Assembly (NCBI GenBank): GCA_037349105.1
Contig: JAYJMM010000120.1
Coordinates: 2,625,001 to 2,689,000 of the forward strand
Length of the DNA stretch: 64,000 nucleotides
DNA from: Limnomonas spitsbergensis
Taxonomy: Eukaryota; Chlorophyta; Chlorophyceae; Chlamydomonadales
Direction: 5' to 3'
The notes beneath the pieces are model-generated. The model did not search any database, had not been told where the DNA came from, and saw nothing but the letters and a program-made list of their open reading frames with translations. A program made the translations under genes and the position numbers. The stretch's first letter is position 1; each line of letters starts with the position of its first letter. Positions 55,201 through 64,000 of this stretch are shown in pieces.

Positions 55201-55309
55201 GGAGATTTCTGGCCTCATCAGCACTTGCAACCAATTTGAATCAGAGGAGATAAGGGTGGCCACGGACAGGGAGCTACTCTGGATCACAGCTGTATCTGAG
55301 GAGTTATAA
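52241..55309 (+). CDS. TPK1: Thiamin pyrophosphokinase, 6 exons, 313 aa
   Basis: The enzyme transfers pyrophosphate from ATP to thiamin to make thiamin diphosphate and works in the cytosol. Exons: 52241-52373, 52832-52980, 53385-53460, 53925-54161, 54742-54948, 55170-55309 (TAA). Phases all join. Motifs: YLVVLNFSLP (about 27-36), RVCADGGSNRLYDGLPS (48-64), LGDLDSIR (86-93), DQDTTDL (113-119), GAMGGRLDHTMSNLN (199-213), GPSCGLVPLGGP, then WNLENTKMEISGLIST near the end. The aspartates of CADGG, GDLDS and DQDTTD are all present. Intron 3 probably uses a GC donor (CTAG|GCAAGC). Exon 4 is an insertion of about 60 residues relative to plant enzymes. The start at 52241 gives a length like plant TPKs, and an in-frame ATG at 52124 would add 39 residues. 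Confidence 0.9.
52425..52570. repeat. Dispersed intronic repeat, copy in thiamin pyrophosphokinase intron 1
   Basis: GGCCACCACTTGGCCGATGG, GGACCAAACCTTGAC ... GTATCTGAAGCACCTTGA closely parallels 43966-44130 in order and wording. Confidence 0.7.
52735..52834 (+). repeat. Tandem copy of thiamin pyrophosphokinase exon 2 acceptor
   Basis: CTGTGGCTGTCTGCTGCGCA is followed about 50 bp later by CTGTGGCTGTGTCTGCTGCG then CAG|CATCG, the real acceptor. A CATGCTRG-AGT block heads both copies. The upstream copy has CAA instead of CAG and is dead as a splice site. Confidence 0.8.
53530..53650. repeat. Dispersed intronic repeat, copy in thiamin pyrophosphokinase intron 3
   Basis: CAGCCACCACTGGGATGATA ... 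GATGGCCCAAGCAGCAGGGC ... GCAGGCCATAATGTAGCTGA. Same block order as the other copies. Confidence 0.65.
54436..54741 (+). pseudogene. Two decayed copies of thiamin pyrophosphokinase exon 5 start
   Basis: The functional exon reads GAMGGRLDHTMSNL from 54742. A copy at about 54573-54660 keeps an intact GACAG| acceptor and reads GAMGRRLVHTISNL, so the conserved Asp of GGRLDHT is lost. An older copy at about 54441-54515 retains only nucleotide similarity (AGAGGGCTGGACTGCACTG, TGATGTCCAACCT). Age rises with distance from the working exon. Confidence 0.8.
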
Positions 55310-55563
55310 AAGTAATCAGGGCCTAGATTTGTTATACAAGTTTCTGTTTGTGCTGTGATAAGTACTGGGATCAATATGACATGATGAGTCATGACGTCTG
55401 AGCACGACGCGTCAGCTACAATAAGTAGCTGAATAACTGGACCTTGTACCAGCACTGTGACTTCCAGAGACTATGCAGAGAGTCTATGTGCCCCTTCCCT
55501 TTCTTATCGTTATCGCCTTCCTAATCAGCCTCCCACTCATTTTAAAGTGTTAAATAATCGTTG
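55310..55563. other. Short intergenic region
   Basis: Only about 254 bp separate the thiamin pyrophosphokinase stop from the next ATG on the same strand, so it must hold one gene's 3' end and the next gene's promoter. No clear signal was identified. Confidence 0.5.
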
Positions 55564-58500
55564 ATGCCGGAGCCAGGAGAACTTTCCGAAGAGGGAGAGC
55601 TGCCTGAGGAGGGAGAGCTGCCTGAGGAGCAACCGGACCAGGTCAGCCGCCTGGATACGCGTTGAATAATTGAAATATGCCTCTGAAGATGTCATGAGTC
55701 CTGGGTCTGCCTGGAAGTGAATACGACGAAGTGCTTAATTTGAACTTTGCCGGAGCAGGAGTCTGGGGAAGCGAGTCAGGGGCCTGGTGAAGGGGACGGC
55801 TTTGAATCCCATATTTCAACGCGCGCGACTCCCCTCCAAAAGGCTGCGGCACGGGATCCCGCTCTGGGTGGTAAATCGAATGGAGCAGTCCCCGAGTATG
55901 ACAAAGAGAAAGCAAACGAGGACCGAGAGCGTGAAGAGCTCGTGGCCTCGTTGCGGGAACTGACCCGCTACACTGCTGTGGCCGATGCCATGAAAAGCCT
56001 TGACACGATCAGCAAAGACCTGAAGTCGGCCATTAAGAAGCTTGATCGTCTGGCAAGGCCTATACGGGTGTGTGCTTGCGTGCCTGCTGATTAAATGATA
56101 TTGACGGTATAACTCCTCCTTGCAGTTCGCTGCCACTGAAAAGGAGTTCTGACCTTCCCTACTAGGCATGCAGTATCATGCTCGCCAGTCTACACGGCCT
56201 AACCTGCGTACTCTGCACAGCCCATCCATTAACTTGTTCCGAAACAAAAAATATACCGGTAGCTGCCTCGCTTGCATCCTAAGGGATGGGATCATGTGGA
56301 TGCATGCATGCCAAGGGTGGATAATGTAGACGCAAATGCATGCGAAGCATGGTTCATGTTGACCGGAAACAGGGAAAGCATCTCAACGGCTCTGGTTTGT
56401 CTGCAGAAAAAGAAGCATGACAACATAGAGGAGTACCCCGAGTGCTTTTGCCACAGCAAGCGCATTCTGGAGGGTCTGCGCAGCATCAACATCGTTTGCT
56501 CCACCAGCGGCATCACACAGCAGAACATTGAGCTCGCACGGATGCTGTTTAAAACTGCCATGAACTACCGGCACGACGTGTTCTCGCCAACCCAGAAGGC
56601 TGAGCTCGAGGGATGGGTCAGGACCTCCAAAATCCTGAAGGTCATAGTGGAGGAGAAGGAAAAAGCGAAGTCCAAAACTGTGACGCCCTCGCCCGCCGTC
56701 ATTGATGCAGCACAGAGCGCTGGGGGGCATCGAATTAAGGTCGGGAAATTTCTGCCTTTTAAAACTGATATACTTACTGAAGCCTTTCTAATTATTTGGT
56801 ATTTCTAGTGGCATGATTTCCTTTCCTGTGGAATACTGTGACCTCAGTGCTGCATGAATGCTTTTCGGTGGGTCAAAATCTGTTTAAAGGAACTACTGCT
56901 TCATGAGAAAAGCAATGCCAGTATATGAACAACCTCGAAAGCTGCCGGTCACTCTGGTTTGCCCCACCATGCCATTTTTTTTAATGCGCGCCCTTCATCT
57001 GTTGTTTGCTGTTTTCTTTGTAGGAAATTAAAGCAAGCAAGGATATTGGTGCTAAGGCCCCCGAGAAGGATCCACCTGCCCAGCCTCCCTGCCTCCCAGT
57101 TGCGCCTGAAGAGGTAGCGCCGCCTCCGCCACCCAAGCCGCCCTCTCCCAGCCATGCAGCTGCGGCTGACGAGTATGTACCCCCACTGCCTCCGTCAGAG
57201 CCGCCGCCTTCTCCGACTCCGTCAATTCAGCCTGCAGCAGCCGCACCTGCAGCAGCTCCTGAAGGGCATCGGACTCAGCCGCTAACGGGGGCCACGAAAC
57301 CGGGCTCGGCATTCAAATTCAAGATTGTTGTGGAGTCTACGGCCGCTGATATTCGCCACAAGGTTGCAGCCAAGCCCTCTGAGCCTGCTGAAGTGCCGCA
57401 ATCAGCTGCGGCTGGGGGGACGGAGCAGGCTGGCGGGTCTAAGCGGGCTGGCAGCTTCAAGGACGATCGGGGATCATCCCCAGACAGTTCGCGGGGAGCC
57501 AAGAAGTACAGCCGGCATGAGCTTGGAGATCGTGAGGGCAACGGCCCTGCGTATGGAACGGGCCAGTACCGCGAAAGCGGTGGTACTAGCGCCAGCTTCC
57601 GCGACCGGGACGACGGCAGCCACTCAAGAGACGGGGGCTACCGTGATCGAGCAGATGAGGTTCGACGGGACAGTGGGCCTCGTGGCTCCTCCGACCGGGA
57701 GCGGGAGCCGCCTGCATTGGGTCGGCAGCGGGAGCGGGAGCCAGTGTCGTCTCATGGGCGAGGCGGCAGTGGGGACCATCACGGTATCAGCAGCAGGCCG
57801 GATCCTCCACCGCAACCGCCCCCTCCCATGATGCCGCCGGCGCCCGAGTCCCCTATCTCGGTGGACATTGGCGACCCGCCGCCTCCGGTGAACGGCCGTG
57901 CGCCTCGAGGTTTCCACGACGGGCCCCCCGGAATGCAGCGCCTCAGTGCTGCTGGTAGCGCTGACGCGTCAAGTTCAGAGGTCGGCCTTCCGGCCTGTGC
58001 AGATGTGTCGTCCCTGCTGCACCGCGGTCGCATGTGCCTGGTGCTGGACCTGGACCACACGCTCGTCAACTCAGTCCGCTTCGTGGAGGTGGACTCTGAC
58101 GCGGAGCAGCTGCTGCAGCAGCGCATGGTTTCAGAGGCGTCGGCTAAGCTGCACGAAGGCTTTGCGCCCGAGCTGTTCCGTCTAGAGCGCATGGGCATGT
58201 GGACCAAGCTGCGGCCGGGAGTGCGTGACTTTCTCCGGCGTGCCCACGAGAAATTCGAGCTTTGGATTCACACCAATGGGAACCGCGGCTACGCGGACGC
58301 CATGGTGGAGCTACTGGACCCGCACGGGCTCTACTTCGGCGGGCGCATCATCGCGCAGGGCGTCAGCGAGACGTCGCCGGAGGCGCAGCAGACCAAGCGG
58401 CTGATGGCTGGCCTGGAGGGCCGCGAGTCAGTCGCGGTTATCCTGGACGACAGCAGCGCCGTCTGGCCGCACGACAAGCGCAACCTGTTTGTCGTGGAGC

Positions 58501-60853
58501 GCTACCTCTTCTTCCCCGCGAGCCGCAGGAAGTTTGGCATGAAGGGCAAGTCGCTGTTAGAGATCAACAGGTAATGCGATAGCACCTGTTACCACAGCCT
58601 TAAATCCACCCTGACCTGAGGTAACCCCTTCTATGACCCCATAATCTGCAAGCTGCCTTCTTAAGGTGGTACCCCTACCATCCTGCCACACCGCTGCCAC
58701 CCTGGCACTGTGCTCTTGTTTGCATATATGCCAGCATCCCTCTGTTCTCCCCTGGTTCCTCTGTTGCGACCCTCGCTCATGAACACAACTTGTAGTGTGA
58801 CCGCCCTTTCTTGCTGCATTTCTTGCGGCTGACCACCCAGACCTTTGCCTCAGATTCACTAGGCACCTGCCAAGCTCCTGTGCACCACGTATCCTCATCA
58901 CCTGTTCAGCTGCCCCCCCCCTTCTCCCTTCCTCCTCTGGGCTGAGTGTCTGTGCCAAGCTGTTGTGCATCACGTATACTCATCACCTGATCAGCTGTCC
59001 CACCCGTTCTCCCTTCCTCCTCTGAGCTGAGTGTCTGTGCCAAGCTCTTGTGCATCTCGCATCCTTGGCTCCTGGTCAGCTGTCCCCCCTGTTCTCCCTT
59101 CCTCCTCTGGGCTGAGTGTCTGTGCCAAGCTCTTGTGCATCTCGCATCCTTGGCACCTGGTCACCGGTCACCCCCCGCCATACCTCCCCTTTCTACTTCA
59201 GGGATGAGTGCCCTGAGCGCGGCATGCTGTCGACGGCCAGCAGCGTGCTGGATAGGATCCATTCAGTCGTGTTCATGTACCTCAAGCAGCCGCCGCACCT
59301 TACACAGCAACAGCAGCCTCTGGACGCCAAGCTGCAGCATTGGTGTGCATAATGCGCGGGGCACATACGGATTCTCCCCCCCCCACACACAAACGTTACA
59401 AACTCTTGAACCTCATAACTCCTTGGCTCTGGATCACTAGCCAGTAGCTACTGGCTTTTCGGGAGGGTCCCTGCCCCAGGACAGGATACCAGAATGCAAT
59501 GGCAGGAAAAGTGGTGTGGAAATAATGATGCAGGAAGTCCACCAGGGGGGTGGGTTTGACCAGTCCTTTTATCTCTCGTTTCAGGCAATTAATTGTTTGC
59601 AGCCTTACCTGATGGTGGAGGAGCGGCAGAAGGTCCTGGCATGTGTCAGCATGATCAGCTGGGTGATCTCTTTTTCTTCCATGCCCTTGACTGCCTTGTG
59701 CTGTCAGGGACGCGCGCAATGTGATGGAGGAGGAGCGGCGGAAGGTGCTGGCGGGCGTCAGCATTGTGTTTAGCCGCGTGATCCCGCTGGAGAATGACCC
59801 GAGCCAGCATCCTCTGTGGTGCCTCGCAGAGCAGTTTGGTGCAACTTGCACCATGCAGTGCTCTGATGCGACCACACACGTTGTTGCGAACTCGCGGGGT
59901 ACAGAAAAGGTGTGGGGGGGGGCCGAGGCAAGGATGTTTGAGGTCGGATAACAGAGGTCAAGGTGTGGCAGGGTAGGGACATGCTTTGAATTTGGATGCA
60001 TGAAATTATCTTATATGAACAGCATTGAGGTTAGGGAGAATCAGGGTGTCTGAAGGATACATATGATGGGTGCCCTGCATGTTATGTTAATTTCCGGCTA
60101 AAATACTGTGGCTACCATGGGCCCGATTGAGATTAGCAGACAGTCAAAAGCTCAGCAGCATGGCTTGTTGCACATGGGGCCATTGGGGCCGAAGGTCAGG
60201 AGATTGTCAGAATGTAGCTGAAATGCAGCTGAGCCACGGGGAAGAAAACTGCCTTCATACTCTCCTTGCTGAACTCCTGAACTTTGACTGCCTCCTCCTT
60301 TTCTTGCGATGTCACGTCTGGGTAGACTTTCTGGGCTCAGCAACATAACCGGCACATCGTCACCACAGCTTGGTGAGTTAAGAAAACGGCAGAAGCATGT
60401 ACCGTAGATTTGACTTGCCTCCCCTCGGATACGAAAAAACGATTTTTTTCAACGTTGCCCTCAGGGCAAATTATCAACCAAAACTCAAAATTCCTGACTG
60501 AAGTCTGGCGTCGAGTATCGATAAATAGTATATTCATGGACCCGTCAACCCCAGACAACATTAATTATGAGGGCATCGCAATGCTACAGTATTAAGATAT
60601 ATACATATGGCTTGATTTAGGTCGTCAGGTCTATTAGGCTAGAGCTGAAAATCTTGATATATCGAACCCCGATGACTAGGAAATTAAGTCGATTAGCCGT
60701 AGCTGGCTCACTTCAGAAATTTTCAGCATGAAGGAGCACCACTGATATATTTTAATCTTGCCCTCTGGTAGGTTGGAGTGTTCGTGTATCCTGTGGCGCC
60801 ATGCGTTGGAGGATCGCTTTGCCGTACCACATGGCGTGCCGCAAGCGGGATGA
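55564..60853 (+). CDS. CPL3/FCP1-like RNA polymerase II CTD phosphatase with BRCT domain, 8 exons, 912 aa
   Basis: Exons: 55564-55641, 55759-56067, 56407-56739, 57024-58570, 59202-59342, 59708-59909, 60326-60372, 60772-60853 (TGA). All phases join. The protein should remove phosphate from the heptad-repeat tail of RNA polymerase II in the nucleus. It opens with a repeated EEGELPEEGELPEE block, then a helical region (about 30-240) and a long Pro/Ala/Arg-rich linker. The FCP1 homology domain starts near 575 with LVLDLDHTLVNS (catalytic D582 and D584). It continues with GMWTKLRPGVRDFL, IHTNGNRGYADAMVELLDP, VAVILDDSSAVWPHDK and VERYLFFP. A BRCT domain follows (about 804-906: VMEEERRKVLAGVSIVFSR, WCLAEQFGATC, ATTHVVANSRGTEK, QQHNRHIVTTAW). 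This matches plant CPL3/CPL4 in order. Exons 7 and 8 are short and were placed by phase and family pattern. Confidence 0.9.
58868..59200. repeat. 85-bp tandem repeat ending at exon 5 acceptor of the CTD phosphatase
   Basis: TGCCAAGCTCYTGTGCA occurs at 58868, 58953, 59038 and 59123, an exact 85-bp period. Each copy carries CTCATCACCTG or a similar segment and TTCTCCCTTCCTCCTCTG. The last, truncated copy ends just before the polypyrimidine tract used for exon 5 (59202). Confidence 0.85.
59600..59665 (+). pseudogene. Decayed copy of CTD phosphatase exon 6 start
   Basis: GATGGTGGAGGAGCGGCAGA plus AGGTCCTGGCATGTGTCAGC parallels the real exon (GATGGAGGAGGAGCGGCGGA plus AGGTGCTGGCGGGCGTCAGC) 112 bp downstream. 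It is in intron 5 and has lost the acceptor context seen at 59707. Confidence 0.8.
60110..60240. repeat. Dispersed intronic repeat, copy in CTD phosphatase intron 6
   Basis: GCTACCATGGGCCCGATTGA ... CAGCAGCATGGCTTGTTGCA ... GAATGTAGCTGAAATGCAGC. A diverged member of the 43966-44130 family. Confidence 0.55.
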
Positions 60854-62190
60854 TGCGCGCCCTGGGTCTGTGGCCAACTCTGGTGCGCTTTGGCTGTTCC
60901 TCAACTCGAGACCCAACACAAGAACTTTGAGAGACTGACAAGGTTGAGCCGTCGTCAATGCGGCTCTGTTCGCAGGTGCCATTGGCGGCCCCCACCGGTT
61001 GGCCTTGTTCTATGCAGGCATTTCGCAGGTGCCTCGAGCCATATTGAGGCATGCCTGCAAAAACAAGGCTACTGCAGCAGCTTGCAACGTTGATGCCACC
61101 AGGCGGTTACAGGATGCGTTTCTGAAGTCCACATACTAAAAGTTGAGGGTGGCACTAGAAGCTACCGAGCCCTTTTGACTCGGAGATCCCTTGCATTTAG
61201 TGGGAAATGTCAGTGTGACTGGACGACGGCACCAAAGCAATCAATTGCAAATGCTGTCTCAAGTCGGGGAGTAGGTACTAACCAAGCAAAGTCTGAGTGC
61301 AGCATGATAGATTCACAGCAACAAGAAATGATAGCATGGGTGGGGGAGCTGCTGACACCCACCCCTCAAACTTACATCCTGGCGGGCGGACCGGACAACA
61401 CGGTGTCACATCAGACTGCCTTCGTGTCGGGATGCCTTTGACTTGTCGCCGAATAATGTGCCATCGAAGGTGGAGCCTCGGGTGTGCTCTGAACTTAACC
61501 GCCGATCAAGCTTGTAACCAGAGTTTAAGGGGGGGAAGCTGCTGCGCAGCGGCACTGATTGCGGTGCGTGTCATATACCAAGAGAAACAGGCGTGTTCGG
61601 TGTCAAGGAGGATGGTTTTTCAGGAAGGCATGCGGGTACTATCCTGACCTGGTCCTGAGTACAAATGGGTTAGAATCGGGCGATTCATATGTGTGTGCAG
61701 TTTCACATTGTTCGTTGAAGCGATCGCTTCAGTATGGTCTGTCCGAGTCTGCGCACACTTTGTTGTGACTTAAAAATCGGTTGTAACTCCTTTCCCGGCT
61801 CCTTTACCCACCGTTCTCTTGTTTCTTCCCAATGGGATACTCTAGATAATGGTGGATGCAAAGAAGAGTGGTAATCATGTATATATAGCCGTGTGATCTT
61901 TGAGGAGAAGGTATGCTGTGTGGCACCTTGGACTACTGTTGACGTCCATGAATTCCGAATTTCTGTCGACGCTTTTCAGAAGTGTGGAGGTAGCTAGGAG
62001 AAGCCTCGTTTCAGCTTCTGTCAGCTTCCAGGGCTGATCTGGGTTACCATCGCTGTAGCATGGGCTGGCTGATCACACTGGTGCACGGAAACGCAGCCTG
62101 CTGTTTATAATTTGCATCGTCTGCATCATACTGGGACATCTCCCTCCGTCGAAGCACTAAAAGCTTGTGCGCGACCGTTTCCTAAATATA
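60854..62190. other. Intergenic region
   Basis: Between the CTD phosphatase stop and the sulfate transporter start. A frame at about 60975-61139 (GGPHRLALFYAG) is open but has no recognised homology and no start. A TGTATATATAG string at about 61877 could be a TATA-like element for the transporter, about 310 bp upstream. Nothing else is supported. Confidence 0.45.
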
Positions 62191-63969
62191 ATGGAGAGGA
62201 AATCTCGCGTCTCCCTCGAATTGGAGGCCGGTAGCCCCAGCGCTAGCATGTCTGAAAGTGGAAGCAAACGCAAGCCGTGTGAGCCCAGCTCTGACATTAC
62301 CGCTCGACTCTGGTACCCTTGGGAACACGACGCCGATGAGGGCAACTCGACGGACGAGCTTCACAAACTTTTCAAAAAGGCCAATAAAAGGTGATTCCCT
62401 TGAGGCCTGGTGCAGACTGAGGCGTCCGTTTACATGTCGTCAACCCGGTCGTTACACCTCGCAGCACTCGAGAGGCCTTCAAGACGTGGAGTCTCGTAGA
62501 GTGGGCCGCCTTCTTCTTGCCATGCGTCGGGTGGCTACGGACTTACAAATTGTCCATGTTTGTGGTGCGTGCGGAGAATCAAAACACTCCAGTCCCGACT
62601 AGCTTCAATCAAGGCTCGTTTGTCGCACCTTGGCATGGCGCCCTCATGGACCCAAATATCAAGCTTGAATGCCCTTTATGCCTTCAAATTGCAGTCATCG
62701 CACCTCAGACATGCATGCATGCGGCCAAGCATGAAAGCACTGTCATGCATGCGGCCTTACATGCCCACCAAGCCAGAAGCCATGAATTTGCTCTCATTGC
62801 ACCTCTGGCATGCGATGACATGCATGTGCCCATAACGCCCTCTATGCATCCCCCCCCGTGTATCTCCACCTTGCATTCGCCCATGTATCCCCACCATGCA
62901 GTACGACCTGATCGCGGGCATCTCAGTGGGCTTCATGGTCGTCCCCCAGGGCCTCTCCTACGCCACCTCAGCAGGCGTGCCGAGTGTTTTTGGCCTGTAC
63001 GGCGCCTTCTTGCCATGCCTCGTCTACTCCCTGCTCGGAACCTCCAAGCAGCTGGCCGTGGGGCCTGTCGCCGTCACGTCGCTCCTCATCTACTCCAACC
63101 TGCAGCAGCTGCTCCCCTGCGCCGCAGCCATTTCGAACCCCAACACGGTCACAGATCCCGTCCAGGTGGCCTGCCAGGCAGCATACAGCCAGGCCGCCAT
63201 CCAAGTCGCGTTCATCGTAGCATGCATGTACACCGGTGTGGGGATCCTTCGCCTCGGTTGGCTGATGAAGTTCCTGTCCCACTCGGTCATCGGAGGCTTC
63301 ATGACGGGAGCTGCCATCACTATTGGGATGGGGCAGGTAAGCTAAAAGCTTTGACACATGAGGAGAAGGGAGCAACATTTGTTGTCACAGGTTCAACGCA
63401 ACCACCTAATTGCCTTCCTCGAAAGGGCCTGGCAGCGTGAATCGTATTTGCTGATTAAAACTCACCCGTCACCACTTACCAGAAGGCAGATCACATCCTA
63501 GCTTTCTTGATACCTGGTATCCTGCCTCGTGTAGACATTTATGTTATGTCATCGTCCCTTGATACAGTTGTCATGGCTCAAAACAGCTTGCACATTTAAA
63601 AACGCAGGCCATCGCAGGCTCATCTTTGGTTTCAAGATGGACAGCAGGTCATCGACCTGGTTGCAGGAGTGCGTCACCCAATTCGTATTTCGCGCACAAT
63701 GTTTATATCTACTTGCAGGCCAAGTACAATCTTTGGCTTGAAGATCGACATGGGCTTCTCCACCAGGTTCTATGGTTTTGTTATCCAATTCGTATTTCAC
63801 GTTCGACATGTACTTGCAGGCCAAATACATCTTTGGCTTCAAGATCGACATGGGCTCCTCCACCAGGCTGCAGGACTACCTGGTGCAGTACTCCACTCAC
63901 ATGCACGAGCTGCGGTGGCAGGAGTACATCATGGGAGTGACGTGCATGTTTATTCTCATCGGCTTCAAG
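62191..63969 (+). CDS. SulP/SULTR-type sulfate transporter, 5' part (exons 1-4), 295 aa seen
   Basis: A membrane anion transporter of the SLC26/SULTR family, running off the window. Exons: 62191-62390, 62465-62564 (donor could be 62561), 62902-63336, 63820-63969; a GTAAAA donor follows and the gene continues beyond 64000. The N-terminus is acidic and soluble with no signal peptide. [11 protein letters not shown] then [20 protein letters not shown] is the SulP signature region before the first helices. Then come [56 protein letters not shown] and, in exon 4, [20 protein letters not shown] with [18 protein letters not shown]. The order fits plant SULTR proteins. The STAS domain expected at the C-terminus lies outside. 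The exon 1-2 join (AG|CACTCG) and exon 2 end are the least certain points. Confidence 0.85.
62690..62895. repeat. GCATGC-rich tandem tract in transporter intron 2
   Basis: Repeats of ATGCATGCGGCC, CGCACCTCAGACATG/GCACCTCTGGCATG and TATGCATCCCCCC/TGTATCCCCACC run up to the exon 3 acceptor, whose own CCATGTATCCCCACCATGCAG-like tract is the last unit. Confidence 0.65.
63612..63819 (+). pseudogene. Two decayed copies of sulfate transporter exon 4 in intron 3
   Basis: The working exon begins GCCAAATACATCTTTGGCTT at 63820. A copy at about 63719-63818 begins GCCAAGTACAATCTTTGGCT and keeps a TACTTGCAG acceptor, but is frameshifted by an inserted base. An older copy at about 63612-63718 begins GCCATCGCAGGCTCATCTTT. 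All three share the downstream CCAATTCGTATTTC tract. This is a threefold tandem duplication of acceptor plus exon start with a period of about 101-107 bp. Confidence 0.88.
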
Positions 63970-64000
63970 GTAAAATAGTGATTCATGGGCCCCTTGGCAT

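Noticed and set aside
60975..61139. Frame GGPHRLALFYAG... as a further exon of the CTD phosphatase
   Set aside because: The BRCT domain already finishes at LECSCILWRHALEDR with a stop at 60851-60853, and no family match or phase supports this frame.

Overview
This is nuclear DNA of a eukaryote, most likely a chlorophyte green alga. The evidence is as follows. Exons are GC-rich and codon use is G/C-ending. Genes are broken by many GT-AG introns and at least two probable GC-AG introns. Introns are full of minisatellites. A TGTAA polyadenylation-type motif, typical of Chlorophyceae, follows one gene. The proteins resemble plant-type families: CPL3-like CTD phosphatase, R3H-associated protein, plant-type thiamin pyrophosphokinase and a SULTR-like sulfate transporter. 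A chlamydomonadalean alga is plausible, but the species cannot be fixed from the sequence.

Layout. 1-6.6 kb is mostly non-coding, with inverted-repeat elements, a telomere-like minisatellite and unassigned coding-like fragments. 6.6-7.1 kb (minus) holds a broken glycosyltransferase-like gene. 8.18-47.53 kb (minus) is one gene, long-form tRNase Z, assembled here from 16 exons whose phases join without a break into 1,048 codons. Its third intron is about 26.3 kb long and is almost entirely a 24.9 kb array of about 639 copies of a 39-bp unit (19,040-43,960). The very long open frames across that array on both strands are artefacts of a stop-poor unit whose length is divisible by three. 49.37-51.71 kb (minus) is an R3H-associated-domain protein. 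It diverges from thiamin pyrophosphokinase (52.24-55.31 kb, plus). A CPL3/FCP1-type RNA polymerase II CTD phosphatase with a BRCT domain follows (55.56-60.85 kb, plus). The 5' part of a SulP sulfate transporter (62.19 kb to the window edge, plus) closes the window.

The genes serve separate housekeeping roles: tRNA 3' processing, thiamin diphosphate synthesis, transcription-cycle phosphatase and sulfate uptake. Nothing suggests a shared pathway. The strongest unifying signal is structural. In every gene that could be read, introns contain tandem, decayed copies of the adjacent exon end together with its splice site, and several minisatellites start with the host intron's own 5' splice-site sequence. 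The 39-bp unit can form a 7-bp hairpin in the tRNase Z pre-mRNA, and a diverged single copy beside the array keeps the stem through a compensatory base-pair change. These two observations are the main candidates for something undescribed.
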